From positions 124,001 through 188,000 of the forward strand of contig NZ_JAGHKO010000011.1 in assembly GCF_017742245.1 (NCBI RefSeq): a stretch of DNA of 64,000 nucleotides, read 5' to 3'. The stretch's first letter is position 1. The number at the start of each line of letters is the position of its first letter. Shown here piece after piece: positions 52,631 through 59,873 of this stretch. The notes beneath the pieces are model-generated. The model was not told the origin of the DNA and made no database searches. It saw only the letters and a list, made by a program, of their open reading frames with translations. The position numbers and the translations under genes are program-made. The stretch is from Niastella soli (lineage in GTDB: Bacteria > Bacteroidota > Bacteroidia > Chitinophagales > Chitinophagaceae).

Positions 52631-52646
52631 ATGTAACCGTTTACAT
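52631..52646. promoter_or_regulatory. LacI-type operator-like palindrome, site 2
   Basis: ATGTAACCGTTTACAT is symmetric at seven of eight base pairs around a central CG, the form bound by LacI-family regulators. It lies 121 bp upstream of the GH11 start codon. Confidence 0.5.
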
Positions 52647-52779
52647 AATAATGCCTGAAAATGCACAATATGGGAGGTATATTAGTGCTGAAATATATGT
52701 ATGTAGGGGAGTGAAACGGGGCGCAAAAAAACGCCAACGGTTGGTTGGCGTTTGCGTATAAAGTATATGTGGGAGGACG

Positions 52780-53334
52780 TTATTGAGGCATCCACTCGTT
52801 TACTGAAACAACGGTTGCCTGACGAAGAAATACTTTAGTGGTTAACACGCGGTGTACTTCCTCATCGGCGTCTGCGCAGCCATCTGCCAGTACGGTAAGG
52901 GCATAATCTTTATCGGCTGCTTCGCGCAGGGTTGATAATACTACACCGCCAGTAGCCACACCCGTTAGTGTCAGGTGGTTAATACCCTGTGAACGAAGTA
53001 CAACTTCCAGATCGCTGCCGGTAAAGGCGCTTACTCTTTTTTTGTGCACCACGATGTCATTTTCTTTGGGTGCAAGGGCGGGGTGAATAACTGAATAGGT
53101 TTCCATGGGAATGTTCGCTATTCTTTCTTTGAAGTTGTGAAAACCTTTGTTGTTAAGGTTTATCTCCGGGAAGCCGGGTCTAAAAGTAAGCGTTACATAA
53201 ATAACAGGGATGTTATTAGTGCGGGCCTTTGTAATGGCTTCCTTAATTGTTTCCAATACCTTGTTTGTGTTGGGCAGGTTCTGCAAGATGCCCAACTGCA
53301 TGTCCATCACTAACAGCGCTGTTTGTTGTTTCAT
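52780..53334 (-). CDS. Isochorismatase-fold protein without the catalytic cysteine
   Basis: The 184-residue protein has the isochorismatase-like fold with Asp11 in VMDMQLGIL and Lys98 or Lys99 in VVHKKR. The nucleophile position in LTGVATGGVVLSTLREA is Val131 instead of Cys. This G-V-V-L-S-T form occurs in a distinct subgroup of the family, so it may bind rather than hydrolyse. It is the last gene of a MarR-MFS operon and overlaps the end of the MFS gene by 92 bp in another frame, suggesting translational coupling. Confidence 0.78.
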   Translation of the reverse strand: MKQQTALLVMDMQLGILQNLPNTNKVLETIKEAITKARTNNIPVIYVTLTFRPGFPEINLNNKGFHNFKERIANIPMETYSVIHPALAPKENDIVVHKKRVSAFTGSDLEVVLRSQGINHLTLTGVATGGVVLSTLREAADKDYALTVLADGCADADEEVHRVLTTKVFLRQATVVSVNEWMPQ

Positions 53335-54601
53335 GTAGATGTTGTTTAGTATGATTGATGGTTCTGATACCGGATGATTCTACTTTGGTATTTTTCATTT
53401 CGCCTGAAAGGAACTTTGAAAAAACGCCTGCGATCACCAATGCAATAACGCCTTGCGCCAGGATGCAATTCTGTGGGCCTATATAATTGGATAGCCAGCC
53501 TACCAGCAAACTGCCAATAGGAATGGTGCCAAAAGCGGCCATGGTAAAAAAGCTTACCGCCCGGCCACGCATGGCAGGGGAGGAGGCCAGTTGTATAATT
53601 GTATTGCTAATAGGGATCACGGACATGGTGCCATAACCAGCCAGCGTAGCCAGTAATAAATTCAAGGGAAATAAATGCGTGTAGGAGAACGCGATCAGCG
53701 CCAGTCCTACAATAATGATGTTGATGTGCAATATCTTTTTCATATTATGGCCGGGTTTACGCGAAGCAATGGACAGCGTGCTGATCACGGCTCCCAAACC
53801 AATAAAGGCGCTAAGATACCCATAGGTAGCAGCATTGCCTTCGAAAATTTCTTTGGCGTATACAGGTATCAGTGTATTGTACGTATTTACCAGCAGACAT
53901 GTTAGGGCCAGCAACAGTACTGTATTGCCAATTTCGTGATGGCGCTTTACATAATTTAATCCTTCTGTAAAGTCGGCAGAAAGCTTTTTCCGGGCAGTGG
54001 TAATCAATTGTTGGGGAACTTTCATCATGAGCAGGGAGGCGATCACGGCTATGAAACTGATGGCATTGGAAGCAAAACAAACACCTGCACCATAACGGGC
54101 CAGTACAAAACCGGAAAGCGCCGGGCCTAACAGTCGTGACAGATTGTTAAGCGATGAATTAATGGCTATTGCATTGGGCAGGTCTTCTTTGTTATCGATC
54201 AGGTCGTTTACCATCGATTGACGGGCCGGTACTTCAAAAGCATTGGCAATACCCAGCAAAACACTTAAAGATAATATTAACCAAACCTGATGATATCCTG
54301 TAATGTAGAATACTGCCAGCAGGGTTGCCTGCAACGCAGCGACGATCTGCGTAATGAGCACCAGTTTTTGTTTGTTATAGCGATCGGCGGCAATGCCACC
54401 GGCGGGGGATAGTAAAAAGGATGGGAACTGTTCGGCAAAAGTGGTTAGCCCGATCATGAATACGGAATGGGTCATGGTGTATACTACCCAAATAACCGCG
54501 GTACGTTGCATCCAGGTACCTACTCGCGAAATCAGCTGGCCGAAGAAAAACAAACTGTAATTGCGGCTCTTAAACGATCTGAACGTATTAGTAAAACTCA
54601 T
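53243..54601 (-). CDS. MFS exporter (EntS-like)
   Basis: The 452-residue inner-membrane protein has about 12 transmembrane helices and the MFS pattern of the EntS/macrolide-efflux group (NYSLFFFGQLISRVGTWMQR, GGIAADRYNKQKLVL, VPARQSMVNDLI). The expected core ends near residue 398 (VFSKFLSGEMKN). The last ~50 residues are His- and Asn-rich and partly read through the start of the next gene in a different frame. It probably exports a drug or metabolite under the MarR regulator coded 42 bp upstream. Confidence 0.88.
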   Translation of the reverse strand: MSFTNTFRSFKSRNYSLFFFGQLISRVGTWMQRTAVIWVVYTMTHSVFMIGLTTFAEQFPSFLLSPAGGIAADRYNKQKLVLITQIVAALQATLLAVFYITGYHQVWLILSLSVLLGIANAFEVPARQSMVNDLIDNKEDLPNAIAINSSLNNLSRLLGPALSGFVLARYGAGVCFASNAISFIAVIASLLMMKVPQQLITTARKKLSADFTEGLNYVKRHHEIGNTVLLLALTCLLVNTYNTLIPVYAKEIFEGNAATYGYLSAFIGLGAVISTLSIASRKPGHNMKKILHINIIIVGLALIAFSYTHLFPLNLLLATLAGYGTMSVIPISNTIIQLASSPAMRGRAVSFFTMAAFGTIPIGSLLVGWLSNYIGPQNCILAQGVIALVIAGVFSKFLSGEMKNTKVESSGIRTINHTKQHLHETTNSAVSDGHAVGHLAEPAQHKQGIGNN

Positions 54602-54643
54602 TTCTTCTCCTCTTCTTCTAACATTTTATTAAAAATCAGTTAA

Positions 54644-55072
54644 TCAATCAGCAGCAGCCAGTTTGTCAAGTATGGGCACTACTTTCTCCAGTAATGCCAC
54701 TTCTTTATCTGTAAGCAGGGTCTCTATCCGTTTTTGCAGAAAGGCATCTCTTTCATACCTGTTTTGTTTTACCAGTTTTTCACCGGCAGGAGTAAGAGAG
54801 ATATGCGATTTGCGTTTATCATCGGGCGAACCGGTGCGGGTTATCAGTCCCTGTGATTCAAACTTCTTCAGGATCTGCGACATCGATTGTGTGGTAATGC
54901 GCGTTAGCACCGCCAGTTCCGATGCCAGGATGAAATTGTTCCTGGCGATAAAACCGATGGTCTCCAATTCTGTCATGGAATAGGATGAGGTATACGAGGC
55001 TTGCTTACGCAATGCCTTATGCAATGTAGCAACTGCCATACGCAGCGATGATGGTAACCGGTTTTGTGCCAT
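54644..55072 (-). CDS. MarR-family transcriptional regulator
   Basis: The 142-residue winged-helix protein matches MarR: SMTELETIGFIARNNFILAS, LAVLTRITTQSMSQILKKFE as the recognition helix, and RTGSPDDKRKSHISLTPAGE as the wing. It is the first gene of an operon with an MFS exporter and an isochorismatase-fold protein. This is the usual setup in which a ligand lifts repression of the exporter. A TAnnTTTG promoter with an overlapping near-palindrome lies just upstream and is a plausible autoregulatory site. Confidence 0.92.
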   Translation of the reverse strand: MAQNRLPSSLRMAVATLHKALRKQASYTSSYSMTELETIGFIARNNFILASELAVLTRITTQSMSQILKKFESQGLITRTGSPDDKRKSHISLTPAGEKLVKQNRYERDAFLQKRIETLLTDKEVALLEKVVPILDKLAAAD

Positions 55073-55085
55073 TAGTCAATCAAAC

Positions 55086-55109
55086 TTGTTAGTTTACCTT
55101 ACAAATTTA
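55086..55109 (-). promoter_or_regulatory. marR promoter (-7) with overlapping near-palindrome
   Basis: TAAATTTG on the minus strand (55102-55109) matches TAnnTTTG. TTGTTAG and CTTACAA (55086-55104) form a 19-bp near-palindrome covering the -7 element and the likely transcription start, as expected for a MarR operator. Confidence 0.45.
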
Positions 55110-55161
55110 CGATTTTTAAGTAGCACCCGGAATTTATCAAAGTTGTATTAATCTTAATTTA

Positions 55162-55611
55162 ATGTCAACGCCCGATCAAAAAAACTCCCCGGCTCAAGAT
55201 AACCTCAATAATGTGAAGTCATTGACGGAAGTAGGCGGCGTGTTTGTCCTGTCGTCTCTGCCGTTGTTGCGGGATATTTCGAGTTTAAAAACTTTGAAGC
55301 AGGTAGGTGACAGCTTTATGGTGCAGTACCTGGACCAGCTGACCGATCAAACCCTGGCCAGCTTTTCATCCCTGAGGTCCGTTGGCGGCGATCTTTCGCT
55401 GATATCTTTACCCAATTTGGTCAGTCTCAACGGATTGTCGTTATTGACCGGCGTACAGCGGGTTTTCATTTACGATAACCAACAATTGACCAATTATACC
55501 GGGTTGAAAAACGTCATACCAACGCTTCCTGGTGCTAACTGGCAGGTATCCAATAACAAATACGATCCCACCTATCAGGATATGATTGCTGGTAAATACG
55601 TGGCGCCATAA
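55162..55611 (+). CDS. Leucine-rich, receptor-L-like small protein
   Basis: The 149-residue protein has no signal peptide and is probably cytoplasmic. It has short leucine-rich turns resembling Receptor-L/LRR modules (NNVKSLTEVGGVFVLSSLP, LKTLKQVGDSFMVQYLDQL, LSLISLPNLVSLNGLSLL). The last turn ends TGLKNVIPTLPG. There is no known catalytic motif. It stands alone; a strong hairpin follows. It could be a fragment of a larger surface protein that lost its leader, but the frame and start are intact. Confidence 0.6.
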   Translation: MSTPDQKNSPAQDNLNNVKSLTEVGGVFVLSSLPLLRDISSLKTLKQVGDSFMVQYLDQLTDQTLASFSSLRSVGGDLSLISLPNLVSLNGLSLLTGVQRVFIYDNQQLTNYTGLKNVIPTLPGANWQVSNNKYDPTYQDMIAGKYVAP

Positions 55612-55638
55612 TAAGCTGGTAAACAATAGTAGTAAAGC

Positions 55639-55670
55639 ACGCCCCGTGCGCCAGCTTGCGTACGGGGCGT
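55639..55670 (+). terminator. GC-rich hairpin
   Basis: The stem ACGCCCCGT/ACGGGGCGT is perfect over 9 bp with a 14-nt loop, 28 bp after the stop codon. There is no T-tract, so termination would depend on the stem alone. Confidence 0.4.
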
Positions 55671-55793
55671 ACAGTTATTGGCAAATCTTCACGAAAAAAC
55701 CCTTAAATGACACACTTATTTGATTTAACAGAAAGAAACAGATAATTTTTATAGTTTCGCATCCGTTACTTTGTAATCTTGGACTGATTTGCT

Positions 55794-56564
55794 ATGAAGA
55801 CAATAACCACTTACTTATACATAATTCTGCTTATAGCAGCCATTTCTTCCTGTAAAAAAGATTCAGCCGGCGGTAGTGCCAGTACTAAAGTAGTGTCTTA
55901 TACCGAGGAGATCACGGCCGTGGGAAGTGGTCGTGTGGTGGAGTCATATGATGTCAATTACGACGCCCAGGATAGAATTACCAGTGTGCAGTCAACTACC
56001 AGACCAGGTCACCGGATGGTGTATCAGTACTCTTCAGAGAACTCATTCACTTACGATAAAATTGAAGACAATAAAATTAAGGTACACCATATTTATTTTG
56101 TCAATAACCTTTCTTTAATAGACAGTACCTGGCATTACGAGAACAAGAGTGATCCGAACTATACGAACGACACTTTATCGGAAAGGTTTTTTTATAATGA
56201 AGACAAAAAGCTGGTTAAACAAAAGCAATACCTGAATTCCTATCTGTTGCCGCCGGTGTTATATAATACCGTCAACTATCAATACGATCTGAAAGGTACG
56301 CTTACCAAAGAACTGGATGGCGAAGGTGAAACTTCTTATAGCTATGAAACTGACCAGGAAAATACCGTACAACTGGAACCCTTCTATTTTCCATATAATA
56401 AGCAACTGCCTTCCCATACCTATACAATGCGTCATGGTACCACCACTCAGGTAATCCATGGATACGCTTTTGATGACCATAAAAGAGTAAAAACGGATAC
56501 AGCTACATCCAATGATGGCCGGGTAACTATCATAACGATCAGGAATTATACCTATGAGCGCTAG
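55794..56564 (+). CDS. Lipoprotein of unknown function, YD-repeat-like
   Basis: The 256-residue protein has a lipobox (AAISSCKKDSAGG). The mature part is a series of short beta strands with Tyr-Asp motifs (SYDVNYDAQDRITSVQS, VNYQYDLKGTLTKEL, HGYAFDDHKRVKTD). This resembles the YD-like repeats of Bacteroidota DUF4595-type lipoproteins. The function is unknown. Outer-membrane anchoring is likely (Lys-Lys-Asp after the Cys). It is a single gene. Confidence 0.65.
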   Translation: MKTITTYLYIILLIAAISSCKKDSAGGSASTKVVSYTEEITAVGSGRVVESYDVNYDAQDRITSVQSTTRPGHRMVYQYSSENSFTYDKIEDNKIKVHHIYFVNNLSLIDSTWHYENKSDPNYTNDTLSERFFYNEDKKLVKQKQYLNSYLLPPVLYNTVNYQYDLKGTLTKELDGEGETSYSYETDQENTVQLEPFYFPYNKQLPSHTYTMRHGTTTQVIHGYAFDDHKRVKTDTATSNDGRVTIITIRNYTYER

Positions 56565-56616
56565 GGTACACCTGAGGTTATGTAGTTGTTAAGGATAATG
56601 AATTAAAACACCTGAC

Positions 56617-57006
56617 CTATTTAAGTCTTTCCAGCACCCCTTTGCGTTTTATTAAATTCTTATAGTCCCATTGAACGGTCTGTGATTTTTTTAGCCATCT
56701 TTTTAGATCAGTTGTATTTACTTCATCAACTGTAGTATAACGTGCTTCCGCTGCTTTAAAACTTCCTTCTTTTGCCAGGCCAGGCTCTTCAAAAGATTGG
56801 CCACTCCAAAAAAGTAAGCGTATACAGGACTTTAATTTACTGTAACCAACAATAGGGTTGCCATCCAAAAACCAAACCGGATGGGCATGCCAGATCTTGT
56901 TTTCTGCCTTGGGTAAATGGCGATCAATTTCCTGTGACAGCAGCTGGCAAATGGCGCTATCGTTGGTTGATTGTGAGTCATTATAGGCCTGGACTTCTTT
57001 ATTCAT
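56617..57006 (-). CDS. DUF1801 domain protein
   Basis: The 129-residue cytoplasmic protein matches the DUF1801 (YdhG-like) fold: LLSQEIDRHLPKAENKIWHA, HPVWFLDGNPIVGYSKLK, IRLLFWSGQSFEEPGLA. The function of the family is unknown; it is related to a steroid-binding-like fold. It converges on the lipoprotein gene with a 52-bp gap and stands alone. Confidence 0.82.
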   Translation of the reverse strand: MNKEVQAYNDSQSTNDSAICQLLSQEIDRHLPKAENKIWHAHPVWFLDGNPIVGYSKLKSCIRLLFWSGQSFEEPGLAKEGSFKAAEARYTTVDEVNTTDLKRWLKKSQTVQWDYKNLIKRKGVLERLK

Positions 57007-57118
57007 TACTGGTGTTTTTGATGGTAGTTGATCTTGTTAATTTACAATTTATTTTCCTTTAGATTCGGCGGTGCTGGAATTTTTAGCGAAGTGAGTTGTA
57101 GCCTGGTCTTCTAAAATT

Positions 57119-57149
57119 AAAGCCCTGACATACAAATCGTCAGGGCTTT
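57119..57149. terminator. Bidirectional hairpin
   Basis: The 11-bp perfect stem AAAGCCCTGAC/GTCAGGGCTTT with a 9-nt loop has A and T residues at the base on both sides. It lies in the 595-bp spacer upstream of the DUF1801 gene and probably ends a transcript of the relic ORF to its right. Confidence 0.6.
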
Positions 57150-57237
57150 ATATTTAGAATGGCCCACCATTCAGGTAAGCCATTCAGGGTTTATCACAGG
57201 AACGCCGTTTGAGCGCTAATCTTTTTACAAAGCTATT

Positions 57238-57435
57238 TTAGCAGGAGGCCATTGCCCGATCGCAATCGGTGAAAAGGCGTAAACAGTCGGCAAGAAAGGC
57301 CATGTTTTCATTAGCCGCATTCAACGACTCAAAATGCCTGTTGACCGATCGGTAAGAGGGGAACTGCTGTCGCCGTTCTACTTTTGAGGTGTCAATAAGG
57401 AAGTTTTCAGGGCGGTTATAAATATACAGTGAGTT
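57238..57435 (-). pseudogene. Possible gene remnant without start codon
   Basis: The minus strand is open for 65 codons between two stops but has no ATG before the last third. The translation looks protein-like (ENFLIDTSKVERRQQF, SLNAANENMAFLADCLRLF, TDCDRAMASC) with a helical, Cys-containing end. No family was recognised. A terminator-like hairpin follows at 57119. It may be the 3' end of a lost gene; chance cannot be excluded. Confidence 0.25.
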
Positions 57436-57445
57436 TTAGGTAGAG

Positions 57446-57475
57446 GTCCCGACGGTTCTGTCGGGACTTTTTATT
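57446..57475 (+). terminator. Rho-independent terminator
   Basis: The perfect stem GTCCCGAC-GGTTCT-GTCGGGAC is followed by TTTTTATT on the plus strand. No same-strand gene lies closely upstream, so it may end an unseen transcript or insulate the downstream operon. Confidence 0.7.
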
Positions 57476-57601
57476 ATGTGATCATTAAAAATGGTCAATA
57501 CATAAGTGGGGGTGAACGACTGAATTTGCCTGTTCAACGACTGGCAGCTGAAAGGCGGTTTTGGTGGGTGTACATTTAAATCGCAATTAAAAATTAAAAC
57601 T

Positions 57602-58087
57602 ATGACACCGCAATTTCCACTAATGAAAGTAACCTACATGGTCCCTTCTTCAACACTCAGGTCTTCTTCCAAACGCCTGCCATTGCTGAGTCTTACCCTC
57701 GATTTTAACAATGGATCATTGAACCTCGATGCCGATTGGCAATATCTTATGCAGTTGAACGGACATAGTAAGCGGGAGTGGTTTACAAGATCACGCGAAA
57801 GGGTGCAAATAGCCATGAATATTCGTGGCAATCAGCCTGTTGATCTGGCAGAGATAACTGAAGAGGGGTTGTTGCTCCCACTGGATGGAATTCTCAATGA
57901 CCATTATGGGGCAGCTAGCTGTACTGGTTTACTGGTCATTGACACCGTAGGCATGTATTCAGGCGCAGTCAATAATGATTGGGATATTTCTATTTATCTC
58001 TACGACCGGCAACAGAACAACATGGAATTTAAAGTAAAGGTGCCCCTGCTTACAGGCGCAACAAACTTTTTTGAATACGCTAACTAA
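57602..58087 (+). CDS. Unknown protein upstream of a LytTR regulator
   Basis: The 161-residue protein has no signal peptide or transmembrane segment. It is beta-rich with a Trp-containing middle (LNLDADWQYLMQLNGHSK, NDWDISIYLYDRQQNN) and has a Ser/Arg-rich start. No family was recognised. It lies 36 bp upstream of the LytTR response regulator and is probably cotranscribed with it. The ATG at 57602 is the first in the frame after a terminator and a 126-bp spacer. Confidence 0.6.
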   Translation: MTPQFPLMKVTYMVPSSTLRSSSKRLPLLSLTLDFNNGSLNLDADWQYLMQLNGHSKREWFTRSRERVQIAMNIRGNQPVDLAEITEEGLLLPLDGILNDHYGAASCTGLLVIDTVGMYSGAVNNDWDISIYLYDRQQNNMEFKVKVPLLTGATNFFEYAN

Positions 58088-58123
58088 AAGTCGATCTTAA
58101 TTTACTGTGCAAAAACTGCTGCT

Positions 58124-58816
58124 ATGACATGTCTCATTATTGATGACAATGCAATTGCCCGCTCAGTATTGAAAAAGCTGGCGACCCAGGTGCAGGACCT
58201 TGTTGTTGCCGGAGAATGCACTACGGCCATGGAAGGATATAATTATCTTCAGGAACACACCGTTGATTTTTTGCTGCTGGATATTGAAATGCCGGGGATG
58301 ACGGGCCTGGAACTTACGCGTAACCTGGGCAATAAAAAACCTGTTATTGTTTTTACCACCTCAAACAAAGAGTATGCACTGGAGGCATTTGAGTTGAATG
58401 TAGCCGATTATTTATTGAAGCCGGTTACAGCCGCGAGATTTCTTTGTGCCATTGAAAAAGTGCGGCAGTGGTTAGGCGACAAGGAAGCCATTAAGGTAAC
58501 GGACGATCCTTTTATTTTTGTCCGGGATTCCAATATTGTGCGGCAACTCAAACTCGATGAGATCCTCTATGCCGAAGCCATGGGCGATTATGTAAAACTC
58601 TTTACTGCCCATAAATTCTACGCCATTCATACTACGCTCAAGGCGGTGGAAGAACGGTTGTCGTCTTTAGACTTTATCAGGACCCATCGTTCTTACCTGA
58701 TAGCCCTGAACAAGATCGATGTAATACAGGATGGGGCATTAGTGGTGGCCGGTAAATCTATACCGGTGGCCGATGCTTATCGAAAAGCCCTGAATAAACG
58801 GTTGAATATCTTGTAG
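58124..58816 (+). CDS. LytTR-type response regulator
   Basis: The 230-residue protein has a receiver domain (1-120; acidic pocket IIDDNA, phospho-acceptor Asp53 in LLLDIEMPGMTG, Lys in YLLKPVTA). A LytTR DNA-binding domain follows (about 130-228; IFVRDSNIVRQLKLDEILYA, FIRTHRSYLIALNKID). It binds DNA as the output of a two-component system. No LytS-type kinase is in the window, so its partner lies elsewhere. The small lipoprotein gene follows after 25 bp. Confidence 0.93.
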   Translation: MTCLIIDDNAIARSVLKKLATQVQDLVVAGECTTAMEGYNYLQEHTVDFLLLDIEMPGMTGLELTRNLGNKKPVIVFTTSNKEYALEAFELNVADYLLKPVTAARFLCAIEKVRQWLGDKEAIKVTDDPFIFVRDSNIVRQLKLDEILYAEAMGDYVKLFTAHKFYAIHTTLKAVEERLSSLDFIRTHRSYLIALNKIDVIQDGALVVAGKSIPVADAYRKALNKRLNIL

Positions 58817-58841
58817 TGTCTTAACGTATAAATTCCGCAAA

Positions 58842-59063
58842 ATGAAAGTCTTTGTTTTACAGGCAGGTCTGCTTGCGTTATTGTCTGCCTGCCACACAAA
58901 TGATCATCCTGCTGCATTCCAGGAACATGTAAATAGTTTGCAACTCAATTTTAAAAAGCCATATCAACCGGCTGGTGACTGGCTAACGGATAGTCTCAGA
59001 TCAGTGCGTGCAAAACAATCGTATGCCGCGGTAGAGCGGAAACTACGCGAAAGTGATGATTGA
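58842..59063 (+). CDS. Small lipoprotein
   Basis: The 73-residue product has a lipoprotein signal (ALLSACHTND) and a short charged mature part with no recognised domain (LQLNFKKPYQPAGDWLTDSL). It follows the LytTR gene by 25 bp and likely ends that transcript. Function unknown. Confidence 0.55.
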   Translation: MKVFVLQAGLLALLSACHTNDHPAAFQEHVNSLQLNFKKPYQPAGDWLTDSLRSVRAKQSYAAVERKLRESDD

Positions 59064-59082
59064 TGTGGTATAAATAATAAAA

Positions 59083-59104
59083 GCCCCAACATTACTGTCG
59101 GGGC
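59083..59104 (-). terminator. Rho-independent terminator
   Basis: The stem GCCCCAACA/TGTCGGGGC (one mismatch) is followed on the minus strand by TTTTATTATTTAT. It ends the gene at 59134 and lies 20 bp after the small lipoprotein stop, so it may serve both strands. Confidence 0.7.
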
Positions 59105-59133
59105 CACTTGCGGATCTTTATTGTGGTCGGTTA

Positions 59134-59535
59134 TTACTTCACTTTGTTTACCACTGTTTGTTCAACATAAGTCTGATTTTTGTTGATGCTATATACTTCA
59201 GTGGTATTATTCTTAAAAGATTTTACAGTTACATTCAGGGCTTGCTCTTCAAAGCCATCAGATTTCAACAGGAATTTCTTGTTGATACCAGAACCTTTGA
59301 ATTTATTAGTGTACACTATATTACCAGCTTCATCACGGAAAGTAACAACGATCTCATCTTCATCTGCATTGATCAGGCTCAGTTCAAATACAGGTGAGTT
59401 GTTCAGGTTGCCGATGAACTTCAGTTCAGTGACAGCAGCTGTTTTAGGCTCTTCATTAGCCAGTGTTACAGTTGAAAAACCTACGGTTAAAGTGATTAAG
59501 GTAAAAAGGGCGATTGTATACTTACTTGTTTTCAT
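59134..59535 (-). CDS. Secreted conserved protein of unknown function
   Basis: The 133-residue protein has a signal peptide ending at VTLANEE. The mature part is one beta-sandwich-like unit (LKFIGNLNNSPVFELSLINA, DEIVVTFRDEAGNIVYTNKF, LLKSDGFEEQALNVTVKS) of a type frequent in Chitinophagaceae. It has no cysteines and no catalytic motif, and its function is unknown. It has a strong -7 element far upstream, giving a leader of about 80 nt, and its own terminator. It is likely well expressed. Confidence 0.7.
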   Translation of the reverse strand: MKTSKYTIALFTLITLTVGFSTVTLANEEPKTAAVTELKFIGNLNNSPVFELSLINADEDEIVVTFRDEAGNIVYTNKFKGSGINKKFLLKSDGFEEQALNVTVKSFKNNTTEVYSINKNQTYVEQTVVNKVK

Positions 59536-59622
59536 AATTGTAATCTTTTATAGTTATATTTCTTGTTTACTTATTTTTCCGAACGTTTCACCGGTTGTTG
59601 GTGTTTGTTGCGTTTCGTAATG

Positions 59623-59630
59623 CAAACATA
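59623..59630 (-). promoter_or_regulatory. -7 promoter element with long leader
   Basis: TATGTTTG on the minus strand matches TAnnTTTG exactly. It lies 87 bp before the start codon at 59535, predicting an untranslated leader of about 80 nt. Confidence 0.5.
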
Positions 59631-59704
59631 CATCGGGGTTGGGCCTCCTGAAAATCAACATAAGGCGGTTTTTAGTATGGGTAAGACCTTTATAAAAAGT
59701 TAAA

Positions 59705-59723
59705 ACCCGCTATGGTAGCGGGT
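59705..59723 (-). terminator. Rho-independent terminator of the Bcr/CflA gene
   Basis: The perfect stem ACCCGCTA-TGG-TAGCGGGT is followed on the minus strand by TTTTAACTTTTTAT. It lies about 150 bp downstream of the transporter stop codon at 59874. Confidence 0.65.
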
Positions 59724-59873
59724 CCTGTTAAGAATGGCTCATGATGCCCAATCGTTTTTCACGTGTTAAGATTCCCCATAATGAGGAGTAGAACGCGTAT
59801 GTTTTGCTTTTTATAGCTCGTCTGTTAAAAGAAATAATTACCTCAAGGCTGATAAACTAACAGCTGTTATTAG

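Noticed and set aside
55162-55611. Leucine-rich small protein as a broken gene
   Set aside because: Start, stop and frame are intact, and no flanking homologous fragment was found, so it is kept as a CDS.
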